This document shows, in pieces, positions 8,466 to 17,930 of a DNA stretch of 43,078 bases. Origin of the DNA: Bradyrhizobium valentinum (GTDB lineage: Bacteria; Pseudomonadota; Alphaproteobacteria; Rhizobiales; Xanthobacteraceae); the NCBI RefSeq assembly GCF_001440405.1, contig NZ_LLXX01000130.1, forward strand, positions 18,609 to 61,686. The letters run 5' to 3'. The position numbers and the translations under genes are program-made. Positions within the stretch are counted from its first letter, which is position 1. Each line of letters begins with the position of its first letter. Below the pieces are notes generated by a model that saw nothing but the letters and a program-made list of their open reading frames with translations, made no database searches and was not told where the DNA came from.

Positions 8466-9872
8466 TCATCCCGTGATCCGACGCATCCATGTCAGGAATG
8501 CGGCGCAGGCGATAATCGACAACGCAAACAGCGCGCACGCGGCAAGCAGCGCCAGCCGATTCGACTGGGTAGCTTCGATTGCGAAGAACACCGCGCCGAT
8601 CGCCGCCACGCCGGCCGCGTTGGCGATTTGCGCTGTCGTGCCGTACATGCCGGAGCCCGCGCCGGCGCTTGCCGGCTTCACGGTCGAGAGCACGGCGCTC
8701 GACAATGGCGCCATCACGAGCCCCTGGCCGTAACCGAAGATCGTGAGCACCAGCGAAAGCATCATTGCAGATGGCGCCTCGATCGATTCGATGACGGCTA
8801 CCAGCGCCGCAAGGCCCACAACCTGCACCGCGCAGCCCTCGATCAGCACCAGCGTGCCGCGATGTTTGGCGCGCATTCCGCTATGCCGCGAAGCGATCAT
8901 GAAGGTCAGCGCCAACGGCAGGAAGACGAGACCAGCCTGCAGCGGCGGAATCTGCAGTCCCTTCTGCATGTACATTGTCATGACGAGATAGAACGACAAA
9001 TTGGCGAAGAAGAAAAAGAACACGGCAACAAGGCCGCGCATGAACGCCTTGTCCGACAGCAGCAAGAGATCGATCAGCGGCATGCCACCGCGGCGAGCGA
9101 CCGCGCGCTCCAGCCGCAGGAAGCCGGCGACGATGGCTGCGCCCACCGCCATCACCAGCCAGACCGAGGGCGACCAGTGCAGATCATGGCCGAACAGCAG
9201 CGGGCCGATCAGACATAGCAGGCCGAGAAACAGCACGATGGCGCCGGGAATATCGAGCCGCGTGGCGGCGCGCCGAGGCACCATCGGCATAGTCTTCCAG
9301 GCTGCGGCGATAATGATCGCACCAAAGGGCACGTTGACGAAAAACACCGCGCGCCAACCGAGCCCCGCGAGATCGAGCGTGACCAGGAGGCCGCCGAGCA
9401 GGAAACCGGCCGCACCGGCAAGCCCGAGCACGATGCCATAGATGCCGAAGGCGCGGGCACGCGAGCCATCCGCGAACAGCAAGTGAATGGTGGCAAGCAC
9501 CTGCGGCACCATCAACGCCGCGGTCGCGCCCTGCGCCAGCCGTGCTGCGATCAATTCAGGGCCGGATTGCGCCAGCGCGCACCACAGCGAGGTGACGGTG
9601 AAGCCCGCCACGCCCGCGATGAACACGTTGCGCGTGCCGTAGATATCACCGAGCCGCCCGCCGGTGACGACCAGTGTGGCATAGGCGATCAGGTAGATCG
9701 CGATGACGGCCTCGATCTGCGCCGCGCTCGCGTGCAGCTCGGCCGCAATGGTCGGGATCGCGACGTTGACGATGAAGGCGTCGACCCCGAACATGAATTG
9801 CGCCGCGACGACGGTCGCAAGCACCCACCAGCGGCGCGAAGTATCGACGGGATGCGAGACGATCTGATGCAT
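8466..9872 (-). CDS. MFS drug exporter, DHA2 (EmrB/QacA) type
   Basis: The 468-residue protein has about 14 hydrophobic segments, the count expected for DHA2 members rather than the 12 of DHA1. Motif A is visible as GGRLGDIYGTRNVFIAG after the second helix (about 72-88), and an acidic residue lies in the first helix region (FMFGVDAFIVNVAIPTI, similar to the motif D1 of the family). It should export hydrophobic compounds by proton antiport. No regulator of the TetR or MarR type is adjacent, and no membrane fusion partner is present, so the substrate is unknown. Confidence 0.9.
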   Translation of the reverse strand: MHQIVSHPVDTSRRWWVLATVVAAQFMFGVDAFIVNVAIPTIAAELHASAAQIEAVIAIYLIAYATLVVTGGRLGDIYGTRNVFIAGVAGFTVTSLWCALAQSGPELIAARLAQGATAALMVPQVLATIHLLFADGSRARAFGIYGIVLGLAGAAGFLLGGLLVTLDLAGLGWRAVFFVNVPFGAIIIAAAWKTMPMVPRRAATRLDIPGAIVLFLGLLCLIGPLLFGHDLHWSPSVWLVMAVGAAIVAGFLRLERAVARRGGMPLIDLLLLSDKAFMRGLVAVFFFFFANLSFYLVMTMYMQKGLQIPPLQAGLVFLPLALTFMIASRHSGMRAKHRGTLVLIEGCAVQVVGLAALVAVIESIEAPSAMMLSLVLTIFGYGQGLVMAPLSSAVLSTVKPASAGAGSGMYGTTAQIANAAGVAAIGAVFFAIEATQSNRLALLAACALFALSIIACAAFLTWMRRITG

Positions 9873-10156
9873 GAGAACGGGCCTTGTCCGGGAAGCTTTG
9901 CGCCGGATGATCTCAGGCTTCGGTCATCTCAGCGATTACTCGGGAGGTAAGCGATCTTTCCTGCCCAGCCTTGGCTGGAGGTCCGCCTGTGGCATCCATT
10001 CCGCCCCGGCGCGGAATTCCGGGCGACGGCAAGTCGGCGAACGCTGCGCGACCACCATGCGCTGGCCGCGGGGTGCTAGGATTGCCTTGCCGCGGCCCAC
10101 CTCGTAACTTGGTCCCGAGCAATGCAGAAGAACAATAAATCCGGAGAGAAAACCCC

Positions 10157-11398
10157 ATGGCGCGTCTCAAATTCGGAGCCTTCCTTGCCCCGCATCATCC
10201 GATCGGCGAAAATCCGCTGCTGCAGTTCCGCCGCGATCTCGATTTCGTCGAGCAGATCGACGCGCTCGGCTTCGACGAGTTCTGGTGCGGCGAGCATCAT
10301 TCCTCGGGCTGGGAAATGATCGCCTCGCCGGAAATGTTTCTGGCGGCTGCCGGCGAGCGCACCAAGCGCATCAAGCTCGGCACCGGCGTGATCTCGCTGC
10401 CCTATCACCACCCCTACAACGTCGCGCAGCGCATGGTGCAGCTCGACTGGATGACCGGCGGCCGCGCGATCTTCGGCTCCGGCCCGGGCGCGCTGGCCTC
10501 CGATGCGCACACGCTCGGCATCGACCCGATGACGCAGCGCGACCGTCAGGACGAGGCGATCGCGATCATCCGCCGCCTGTTCAAGGGCGAGCGCGTCACC
10601 GCCAGGAGCGACTGGTTCACGATGAACGACGCCGCGCTGCAGTTGCTGCCGCTGCAGGAAGACATGCCGTTTGTGGTGGCCTCCCAGATCTCGCCATCGG
10701 GCATGACGCTCGCCGGCAAATACGGCATTGGCATCATCTCGCTCGGCTCGATGTCGACGCAGGGCCTGATGGCGCTCCCGACGCAGTGGGGTTTTGCCGA
10801 GGATGCCGCCAAGAAGGCCGGCACCACCGTGAGCCGTTCCGACTGGCGCGTGCTGCTTTCCTGGCACATCGCCGAGACGCGCGAACAGGCGCAGCGCGAG
10901 GCCGGCCCTGGCCTGATGCGCTGGCACAACGAATATAACGTCCGCACGCTGCAGCGGCCGGGCCTCGAGCCATTCACCTCGCCGGAGGATGCGATCGAGA
11001 AGACCGCGGGCGGCGAAAACGCCGCCTCCACCATCGGCACGCCGGACGATCTGGTCAAAACCATCAAGAACCTGATGCAGGTCTCGGGCGGCGTCGGCAG
11101 CATCATCGGCTTCGTGCACGACTGGGCCAATCCGGAGAACACGCGCCGGAGCTGGGACATGGTGGCCCGCTACGTCATCCCCGAAATCAACGGCTATGTC
11201 GCCAAGCTGCGGGAGTCGCAGAAATTCGTGATCGAGAACCGCGCGGTGTTCGAGCGGGCGGGCCAGGCCGTGATGGCGAAAATCATGGAAAACGAAAAGG
11301 CCGCAGCAGCCCTTGCCCATACCGGTCCCGGCCGCGTCGCGATCCCGACCATCAACGCGCCCGACCTGCAGAAGGAAGCGGCGAAGCGCAAGGCGTGA
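10157..11398 (+). CDS. LLM-class flavin-dependent monooxygenase
   Basis: The 413-residue protein starts at ATG 10157 with GGAGAGAAAAC upstream. It has the bacterial luciferase fold: FGAFLAPHHPIGENP at the N-terminus, EFWCGEHHSS at about 38-47, and IKLGTGVISLPYHHPYNVAQR. It resembles proteins annotated as limonene 1,2-monooxygenase, but that substrate is not demonstrated. Such enzymes need reduced FMN from a separate reductase, and none is encoded nearby. A cytochrome P450 follows on the same strand after 327 bp and a palindromic repeat, so the two are probably separate transcripts. Confidence 0.88.
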   Translation: MARLKFGAFLAPHHPIGENPLLQFRRDLDFVEQIDALGFDEFWCGEHHSSGWEMIASPEMFLAAAGERTKRIKLGTGVISLPYHHPYNVAQRMVQLDWMTGGRAIFGSGPGALASDAHTLGIDPMTQRDRQDEAIAIIRRLFKGERVTARSDWFTMNDAALQLLPLQEDMPFVVASQISPSGMTLAGKYGIGIISLGSMSTQGLMALPTQWGFAEDAAKKAGTTVSRSDWRVLLSWHIAETREQAQREAGPGLMRWHNEYNVRTLQRPGLEPFTSPEDAIEKTAGGENAASTIGTPDDLVKTIKNLMQVSGGVGSIIGFVHDWANPENTRRSWDMVARYVIPEINGYVAKLRESQKFVIENRAVFERAGQAVMAKIMENEKAAAALAHTGPGRVAIPTINAPDLQKEAAKRKA

Positions 11399-11430
11399 TT
11401 GCAAAGCGTTAGGAGCCGCCGGCCCATCAC

Positions 11431-11515
11431 CGTCATTGCGACCGAAGCGAAGCAATCCATAGCGCAGCACGTGGAGGCACGGATTGCTTCGTCGCTTACG
11501 CTCCTCGCAATGACG
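11431..11515 (+). repeat. Palindromic intergenic repeat, GTCATTGCGA family
   Basis: The arm CGTCATTGCGACCGAAGCG with AAGCAATCC pairs with GGATTGCTTCGTCGC and CTCGCAATGACG. A second copy of this family, with the same arms, is at 13773-13860. It follows the LLM monooxygenase and may end its transcript. Confidence 0.75.
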
Positions 11516-11725
11516 GAGCTGGCAGTCTTCCCGAAATATTCCTGCACGGTTTCCTGCGCTGCGAATTGGATTGCGGCATTGTGAACCATCGCACTTGTGG
11601 CGACGAAACAAAGGGGTATTTACCTAGGTGCGTCACCGGCGCGCGCCAACATTTAAGGCCGCGACAAAGCCGCCAACAGAGTGGATAATATTTGCGATTT
11701 GCGAGGCTCAACCGGAGCAATTGCC
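11516..11725 (+). other. Gap upstream of the P450 gene
   Basis: Together with the repeat before it, this makes a 327-bp stretch without a gene. An AT-rich GATAATATT at about 11684-11692 could be a -10 element for the P450, but no matching -35 was found. I see no RNA gene or further ORF. Confidence 0.35.
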
Positions 11726-13102
11726 ATGTCGATGCAGAGTGTGGCTTCCCCCGTCAATATCCCGGTGCCGCCGAACCCCAAGGCGTTGCGGCACATTCCC
11801 GGTGACGAGGGCTGGCCGTTCATCGGCAACACGCTGGCGGTGCTGGCCGACCCCAAAGGACAGATTGAGAAGTCGGCCGCCAAATACGGTCTGATCTACC
11901 GCACCCATCTGTTCGGCGAGACCAGCGTGACGATGCTCGGGCCCGAGGCCAACGAGCTCGTGCTGTTCGACCAGGCACGCCTGTTCTCCTCCACCCACGG
12001 CTGGGGACGGATCCTCGGCCAGTTGTTTCCACGCGGGCTGATGCTGCTGGATTTTGAAGAGCACCGCCTGCACCGCCGCGCGCTGTCGGTCGCGTTCAAG
12101 TCGGGGCCGATGAAGTCCTACCTCGTCGATCTCGACCGCGGCATTGCCGCGCGGGTCAAGCAGTGGAAGGCGCAACCGGGCGAGATGCTGGTGTATCCGG
12201 CGATGAAGCAGCTCACGCTCGATCTGGCGGCGACGTCGTTCCTCGGCGCCGACATCGGGCCTGAGGTCGACGAGATCACCCGCGCCTTCATCGACATGGT
12301 GGCCGCAGCCGTGGCGCCGATCCGGCGGCCGCTGCCGTTCACGCAGATGGGCCGCGGCGTTGCAGGCCGCAGGCGGATCGTTGCCTACTTCGCCGAGCAG
12401 ATTCCGATCCGCCGTGCGCGGGGCGGCGGCGATGACCTATTCTCGCAACTGTGCCAGGCAACGCACGAGGACGGCGCGCTGCTGTCGACCCAAGACATCA
12501 TCGACCACATGAGTTTTCTGATGATGGCGGCGCATGACACGCTGACATCGTCGCTGACCTCCTTTGTCGGCGAGCTTGCCGCCCACCCCGAATGGCAGCA
12601 GCAATTGCGCGAGGAAGTCAAAGGCCTCGGCATCGAGGCCAACGATCCCTCCAGCATCGACAATCTCGAGAAGATGCCGCTGTCGGAAATGGCGTTCAAG
12701 GAAGCGCTGCGAATGAAGCCGCCGGTGCCGTCGATGCCGCGCCGCGCGGTGCGCGACTTTTCGTTTAGGGGGTACGACGTTCCCGCCGGCACGCTGGTTG
12801 GCGTCAACCCGCTGTTCACGCACCATATGCCGGATATCTGGCTAGAGCCGGATAAGTTCGATCCGCTGCGTTTCTCTGACCAAGCGCAGCGCACCCGCCA
12901 CCGCTTCGCCTGGGTGCCGTTCGGCGGCGGCGCGCATATGTGCCTCGGCCTGCACTTCGCCTATATGCAGGCGAAGACTTTTGCGCGGCACTTCCTGCAG
13001 AATCTGGAAGTGTCCGTGGAGCCCGGCTACAAGGCGGACTGGCAGATGTGGCCGATCCCGAAGCCGCGGGATGGGCTGCGGGTGGTGGTGAAGGCGGTGT
13101 GA
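11726..13102 (+). CDS. Cytochrome P450
   Basis: The ATG at 11726 has CGGAG nine bases upstream and gives 458 residues; an upstream in-frame ATG at 11681 lacks a ribosome site. All P450 landmarks are present: I-helix oxygen-activation motif AAHDTLT (268-274), K-helix ExxR as EALR (326-329), and the heme loop FGGGAHMCLG with ligand Cys406. The N-terminus is soluble-type with IPGDEGWPFIGNTL and no membrane anchor. The sequence looks closer to the CYP51/CYP120-like long bacterial P450s than to P450cam, but the subfamily and substrate are not assigned. No ferredoxin or ferredoxin reductase is encoded in the neighbourhood. Confidence 0.92.
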   Translation: MSMQSVASPVNIPVPPNPKALRHIPGDEGWPFIGNTLAVLADPKGQIEKSAAKYGLIYRTHLFGETSVTMLGPEANELVLFDQARLFSSTHGWGRILGQLFPRGLMLLDFEEHRLHRRALSVAFKSGPMKSYLVDLDRGIAARVKQWKAQPGEMLVYPAMKQLTLDLAATSFLGADIGPEVDEITRAFIDMVAAAVAPIRRPLPFTQMGRGVAGRRRIVAYFAEQIPIRRARGGGDDLFSQLCQATHEDGALLSTQDIIDHMSFLMMAAHDTLTSSLTSFVGELAAHPEWQQQLREEVKGLGIEANDPSSIDNLEKMPLSEMAFKEALRMKPPVPSMPRRAVRDFSFRGYDVPAGTLVGVNPLFTHHMPDIWLEPDKFDPLRFSDQAQRTRHRFAWVPFGGGAHMCLGLHFAYMQAKTFARHFLQNLEVSVEPGYKADWQMWPIPKPRDGLRVVVKAV

Positions 13103-13129
13103 GGTCGAGCGCCGCGCGACGCTCAACTC

Positions 13130-13232
13130 AACCCTCATGGTGAGGAGGCGCATACCGTCGTCTCGAACCATGAGGCCCGCATGTGGCCTGCATCCTTCGA
13201 GACGCGCGAAGACGTCCTCCTCAGAGGATGAG
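13130..13232 (+). repeat. Palindromic intergenic repeat, second CGTCTCGAA-type copy
   Basis: ACCCTCATGGTGAGGAGGCG with CGTCTCGAACC pairs with TTCGAGACGCGCG and CCTCCTCAGAGGATGAGG. It resembles the copy at 3661-3762 in the CGTCTCGAA / TCCTTCGAGACGCGCG core. It lies between the convergent P450 and cupin genes. Confidence 0.65.
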
Positions 13233-13243
13233 GTCTGACGCCT

Positions 13244-13744
13244 TCAATCCACAAACGTCGTCAACTGCGCGCCCTCATCGGCCACGAACACCGCGATCAA
13301 TTCCGCCGGCTCGGTGTTGCTGGCATTGGCCGAGACCAGATGCACGGCGCCCGGCGGCTCGAAGAACGACTGGCCGACCCCAAACGTCTCAATCGGACCG
13401 CCGGCCAATTGCGAGCGGATTTCACCCTTGGTCACATAGGCGGTGACCGAGCCGGCATGCCGGTGCGCGCGGGTGAAGCCGCCGGGGCCGTAGAACACGC
13501 GCACGATGGTCACGCGCTTGCCGGGCACGTTTGGCAGCGCGTGCGAGGAGATCGGCTCGACCACATCCTGCGCGGAGCCCGACGAAACGCTGTTCGCGCA
13601 AAGCGGTTCGATGATCGCCGAGACCGCGTCCATGGTCGACGGCAACGTCTTGCCGATGACGAAGGCGCAGGCGAGGCCGGCGACGATGGCGAGGTAGAAT
13701 GGACGGCCTTCCGATATCGGTGACAAGCGGCATGTTGCAGACAT
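13244..13744 (-). CDS. Membrane-anchored or exported cupin protein
   Basis: Encodes 166 residues; AGGGAGAG precedes the ATG. Residues about 16-32 form a hydrophobic segment (FYLAIVAGLACAFVIGKTL) that is a signal peptide or single anchor. A single cupin domain follows: FYGPGGFTRAHRHAGSVTAY is motif 1 with the His-x-His pair, and FFEPPGAVHLVSAN is motif 2. The metal ligands look complete. Small cupins of this kind bind or modify small molecules; no function is assigned. The SDR gene lies upstream on the same strand, separated by a palindromic repeat, so the two are probably not one operon. Confidence 0.82.
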   Translation of the reverse strand: MSATCRLSPISEGRPFYLAIVAGLACAFVIGKTLPSTMDAVSAIIEPLCANSVSSGSAQDVVEPISSHALPNVPGKRVTIVRVFYGPGGFTRAHRHAGSVTAYVTKGEIRSQLAGGPIETFGVGQSFFEPPGAVHLVSANASNTEPAELIAVFVADEGAQLTTFVD

Positions 13745-13772
13745 TTGCGTCTCTCCCTTGCAATTTCCCGCC

Positions 13773-13860
13773 GTGTCATTGCGAGGACCGAAAGCGACGA
13801 ACCAATCCAGCTTTCTTGCTCGCGGATAGATGGATTGCTTCGCTTTGCTCGCAATGACGG
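13773..13860 (+). repeat. Palindromic intergenic repeat, second GTCATTGCGA copy
   Basis: GTGTCATTGCGAGGACCGA with CAATCCA pairs with TGGATTGCTTCGC and GCTCGCAATGACGG. It shares arms with the copy at 11431-11515 and lies between the SDR and cupin genes. Confidence 0.75.
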
Positions 13861-13871
13861 GTAAGGGCGGA

Positions 13872-14714
13872 TTACCCCGCGCCCTGATCGAACGCCTTCT
13901 TCAGCGTGACATAGCCCTGCTGCTGCTGGCTCCAGTTGCGGCCGCCGATCATGGCGCCATCGACCACCAGATCGTGGCCGTTGATGAAGGAGGATTCGTC
14001 GCTCGCCAGGAAAAGCGCGGCCTGCGCAATATCCTCCGGCAAGCCGGCGCGCGGGATCGGCTGCGCCGATTTGTAGACCTCGCGCATCACGGCCGGCGTC
14101 TTTTCGGCGGCCTCCACCGACAAGCCCAGCGCCTTGCCGAAAATGCCGGTCGCGATCGCGCCGGGAGAAATCGAATTCACGCGAATGTTGGATTCGCCTA
14201 GTTCCATCGCCACGCATCTGGTGAGGTGGATGACAGCGGCCTTCGCCGCGCTGTAGACCATCGAAGACGAATAGCCGGCGAGATTGCCGGCGATGCTGCC
14301 GTTGTTGATGATGCTGCCGGAACCCTGCCTCCGCATATGCGGGGCCGCGTGTTTCATGCCGAGCATCACGCTGCGCACCAGCGTCGCCATCGCGGCGTCG
14401 AACCGCTCGACCTCGAGGCCTTCGATGCCGCCGGTCTGCGCCGGACCGCCGGCATTGTTGAACAGGCAATCGATACGACCGAATTTTTCCACCGAAAGGG
14501 CGATCAGCGCCTTCATCTGCTCTTCCACCGTGACGTCGGTCTGGCGAAAGATGCAATTGGCGCCGAGCTTTTTTGCCAATGCCTCGCCCTCCGGCGCGCG
14601 GCGCCCGGCGACCACGACTTTTGCGCCTTCGGCGACGAATAGCTCCGCGGTGTGCAATCCAATGCCGCTCGTCGCACCGGTAACCACCGCAACCTTGCCG
14701 TCCAGCCGTCCCAT
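13872..14714 (-). CDS. SDR family oxidoreductase
   Basis: The ATG at 14714 follows GGGGGTAACGAG and gives 280 residues; the frame opens earlier, but that part lacks a start with a ribosome site. Classical short-chain dehydrogenase features: cofactor-binding TGATSGIG at about 13-20, the NNAGG motif at about 90, a Ser in IINNGSIAG and the catalytic YSAAK. An Arg in VVAGRR after strand 2 suggests NADP(H) preference. The substrate cannot be inferred. The C-terminal INGHDLVVDGAMIGG is the usual family ending. It is divergent from the HWE kinase gene. Confidence 0.9.
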   Translation of the reverse strand: MGRLDGKVAVVTGATSGIGLHTAELFVAEGAKVVVAGRRAPEGEALAKKLGANCIFRQTDVTVEEQMKALIALSVEKFGRIDCLFNNAGGPAQTGGIEGLEVERFDAAMATLVRSVMLGMKHAAPHMRRQGSGSIINNGSIAGNLAGYSSSMVYSAAKAAVIHLTRCVAMELGESNIRVNSISPGAIATGIFGKALGLSVEAAEKTPAVMREVYKSAQPIPRAGLPEDIAQAALFLASDESSFINGHDLVVDGAMIGGRNWSQQQQGYVTLKKAFDQGAG

Positions 14715-14890
14715 CTCGTTACCCCCATCGATATCCGTTGACGCCAATATTCCCGTCCCACGCCGACAAGGCAAGCTGACTTGTTCCACAGCGATCACCG
14801 ACGTTCGGCCCGCTTTGCCGCCAACGGCGGCTCAGAAATCCCCCACTTTCGCTATGATCGGCCTTATTTTGGATTCGCTGATCACGTGAA

Positions 14891-15865
14891 GTGACAACTC
14901 CGATGAAGAAATTGATCGACGAATTCAGGCGCGGGTGGCAGGGAATCGCCCAGCCCTCGCTGGTTTTCAGTACGGCCTTCGTGGCCGGCTGTCTCGCCGC
15001 GTCGACAATCGCCCGGTGGGGGATAGCCCAAATCCGTCCCGACGTATTCTTTACGCCCTATTTCCCGGCCGTGTTCCTGGCCGCCGCCGTCGGTGGTGCC
15101 CGGCTCGGGATCGCTACGGCCATCGCGGGAGGCGCGCTCGGCGTTACCGTCAATTTCAGCAGCGCGGCCGCCGATTCCGCACGGTTTGCGCTGCTGCTGA
15201 TGTTCTGGGCGGTTTGCGGTGTCGCCATCTGGGGGGTCGAACATTACCGGACGATCGTGGCTCAACAACGGGAAGTCTCGAAACGTCTGATCCAGGAAGA
15301 GGAATACCGCAAGCTGCTGGTCGAGGAATTGCAGCACCGCCTCAAGAACAAGACCTCGACGATCCACGCCGTGCTGCACCAGGTCCTGCAGGATCAGCCG
15401 CAGATCTGGGGCAGCATCGATCGCCGCCTCCGCGCGCTGTCGGCGACCGACGATTTGATCGCGCGGCTGGACGGCAGCGGCTGCGACATCAAGGATATGC
15501 TGCATTCCGAACTCGGGCCATATGGCCATGTCCGGTTCAATCTGAACGGCGATCCGCTGTTCCTGCCGGCCAAGCTGGCGGTCAGCCTGGCGCTGATCTT
15601 TCATGAACTGGCCACCAATGCGGGCAAGTACGGCGCGTTTTCTTCGGCCCGCGGGCTGTTGCAGGTGTCGTGGTCGATGTCGGAGGATCGCCTCAACGTC
15701 ACCTGGGATGAAACCGAAGGTCCCGTGATCGAAAACGTCGGTCCCCCGGGCTTCGGCACCAAGCTGTTGCAATCGGCGCTTCGCGCGTTCGACGGCAAGA
15801 CGGAAGTACGCTTCCTGAAGACCGGCGTGCATTGCACGATGCAATGCCGGGTTCCTGCGAGTTGA
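14891..15865 (+). CDS. Membrane HWE/HisKA_2-type sensor histidine kinase
   Basis: Encodes 324 residues from GTG 14891; an ATG at 14903 would remove four residues. The first 120 residues hold about four membrane helices resembling the DUF4118 domain found in KdpD and related kinases (FFTPYFPAVFLAAAVGGARLGI). The kinase core starts with EELQHRLKNKTSTIHAVL, giving the phospho-acceptor His in the HRxKN setting of the HWE/HisKA_2 group, then LIFHELATNAGKYGA (N-box) and a compact ATPase end with GFGTKLLQSAL. HWE kinases are common in Rhizobiales and often feed general stress or light responses through stand-alone receivers. No response regulator is adjacent, so this is an orphan kinase. Confidence 0.87.
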   Translation: MTTPMKKLIDEFRRGWQGIAQPSLVFSTAFVAGCLAASTIARWGIAQIRPDVFFTPYFPAVFLAAAVGGARLGIATAIAGGALGVTVNFSSAAADSARFALLLMFWAVCGVAIWGVEHYRTIVAQQREVSKRLIQEEEYRKLLVEELQHRLKNKTSTIHAVLHQVLQDQPQIWGSIDRRLRALSATDDLIARLDGSGCDIKDMLHSELGPYGHVRFNLNGDPLFLPAKLAVSLALIFHELATNAGKYGAFSSARGLLQVSWSMSEDRLNVTWDETEGPVIENVGPPGFGTKLLQSALRAFDGKTEVRFLKTGVHCTMQCRVPAS

Positions 15866-16085
15866 GCGTTTCCCGGTTTGCCGCACCTTGCCCCGATGCA
15901 AAATGTCCGTCGTGCGCCCAAAGCGCGCAATGGAAATTCGTCTTAGCTGTCTCTCGTTCGGCGTTGACACTCTGTTAATGACGATCAAGTCCAACGCCGC
16001 TAGAAATCGCTGACTTCTACGGTTGTTACGGTTTTTCGGAGTTCCGCTTAACCAATGCTACAAGGGACTTTGCCAGTCTCCGTGC

Positions 16086-17861
16086 ATGCATAGTCCCAAC
16101 AAGCACGACTTTCACGCAGCGGCGACGCAGGCCAGCGATGAAAGCATATTTGAATCCGAACTGAACATCCTGCGGGATGTCTTCAGGTTGCTTCCGGCCG
16201 GCGTGACGGTTCAGGACGAGCACGGCGAGTTCGTTCTGATGAACGATGCCGCGACCGCCATCCTGGAGGCGGCCGCCGCGGCGCCGTCGGCCTCGCAACT
16301 GAGCGATCGCCGTGAAACCTGTCTCGAATTGCTGCGCACGGGCCGCCCGGCCGTGGTGGAAGAAGCCATTGCCGGCGGTCCGGGCAAACAGGTGTTTCTG
16401 ACCTCGCATCGGCCCATCCAGGTCGCAGGGCGCAATTTGCTGATCTCAAGTTCGACCGACATCACCGAACAGAAGGCGTTCGAGGATCACCTGTTCCGCT
16501 CCGCCTATTATGACGAGCTGACCGGCTTGCCGACGCGGCGCGTGATCGAGCATCGCGTCAACAGTCTCCTGAAGTACGACAACGGACAGGGCCGTTTCGC
16601 GCTGGCGTTTCTCGACATCGACAATTTCAAGCACATCAACGACTATTACGGACACCCGGTCGGCGACGCGCTGCTGGTGGAGATGGCCAAGCGGCTGGGG
16701 CTGGACCTGCGCGAATCCGATATCCTGTCGCGGATCAGCGGTGATGAGTTCGTGCTGGTGCTCAACCCGATCCAGAGTGACGCCGAGGTCGAAGAGTACA
16801 TTCACTTCATCCTGCAACGGCTGAAGGCGCCGTTCTTCATCGACCAATCCGAGATATTCGCCTCGACCTCGATTGGCGTCAGCCTCTATCCCGAGCACGG
16901 ACGCAGCTATGAAGTGCTGCGGCAGAACGCCGACATCGCGATGTATCGCGTCAAGAACGGCAGCAAGGGCGCCGCGGCGTTCTTCGACGGCAGCATGGAG
17001 CGCGAGGCGCTGGCGCGGATGAAGATCGAGCAATCGCTGCGGCTGGCGATCCTGGAAAAGCGCTTTTGCTGCGCCTTCCAGCCCAAGGTCAATATCCGGA
17101 CCCAGGAGGTTACGGGCGTCGAGGCGCTGGTGCGCCTGCGCGACGACGAGGGGCTGATTCAGGCCCCCAGCACCTTCATCAATCTTGCCACCGAACTGGG
17201 CCTGATCGACGAACTGACCCACCTGGTGCTGGCCGAGATCGTCAAATCGATCGACCTGATCAACGAGACCTTCGGCCCCGACACCACGATCAGCATGAAC
17301 GTTGCGGCCAAGCAGGCCGGCAATCCCGAATTCATGCGGCCGTTCGCCCAGGCGATCGAGGCCACCGGCTTTCCAAAGCGCTTCATGATCGAGGTGACGG
17401 AAGACGCGTTCGTGACCAAGACCCATTTCCAGGACGAGATCCTGCCGATCTTCCGCAATCTCGGCGTCAGGATCTCGATCGACGATTTCGGCATCGGCTA
17501 TTCGTCGCTGTCGGCGCTGGCCGACATCACCGCCGATGAAATCAAGATCGACCGTTCCTTCATCACCGACATCCATAAGCGCCCTCGCAGCCAGGGCATC
17601 CTGCGGGCGATCGAATCCTTGAGCGAAGCGCTCGGCATGACCGTAATCGCCGAAGGGCTCGAAAGCTTCGAGGAACTGGCCTATCTGCAGGCCGCGACCA
17701 AGATCCGCTACGCCCAGGGCTACTACTTCTCAAGGCCGATTTTCCTCGAGGACCTCAAGCTGGCGACCCCGCGCGCCAGCGAGGCACGCGCCAGCCTCGT
17801 CAGCCGCCCCGCGCCGGAAACCCGCGCCGCCTACTCGCGCAGCGGTGGCTATCGCCGCTAG
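16086..17861 (+). CDS. PAS-GGDEF-EAL cyclic-di-GMP turnover protein
   Basis: The ATG at 16086 (MHSPNKHDF) gives 591 residues; a TTG at 16023 is an alternative and neither has a strong ribosome site. A PAS-like sensor covers about 20-135, ending in the typical DITEQKAFEDHL linker. The GGDEF domain has SGDEF in place of GGDEF at the active site, a substitution found in some active cyclases but often lowering activity. The EAL domain keeps EALVR, the Asn of SMNVAAKQ, IEVTED, DDFGIGYSSLS, EIKIDRSF and IAEGLES, so phosphodiesterase activity is expected. No membrane segments are present, so it is cytoplasmic. It follows the orphan HWE kinase by 220 bp but is likely a separate unit. Confidence 0.92.
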   Translation: MHSPNKHDFHAAATQASDESIFESELNILRDVFRLLPAGVTVQDEHGEFVLMNDAATAILEAAAAAPSASQLSDRRETCLELLRTGRPAVVEEAIAGGPGKQVFLTSHRPIQVAGRNLLISSSTDITEQKAFEDHLFRSAYYDELTGLPTRRVIEHRVNSLLKYDNGQGRFALAFLDIDNFKHINDYYGHPVGDALLVEMAKRLGLDLRESDILSRISGDEFVLVLNPIQSDAEVEEYIHFILQRLKAPFFIDQSEIFASTSIGVSLYPEHGRSYEVLRQNADIAMYRVKNGSKGAAAFFDGSMEREALARMKIEQSLRLAILEKRFCCAFQPKVNIRTQEVTGVEALVRLRDDEGLIQAPSTFINLATELGLIDELTHLVLAEIVKSIDLINETFGPDTTISMNVAAKQAGNPEFMRPFAQAIEATGFPKRFMIEVTEDAFVTKTHFQDEILPIFRNLGVRISIDDFGIGYSSLSALADITADEIKIDRSFITDIHKRPRSQGILRAIESLSEALGMTVIAEGLESFEELAYLQAATKIRYAQGYYFSRPIFLEDLKLATPRASEARASLVSRPAPETRAAYSRSGGYRR

Positions 17862-17930
17862 GCAGGTGGTGGTGAACATCGCAGCAGCTTGCGAGATGCT
17901 GCGCCAGCTCGGCTGCACCCAGATGCAGGA

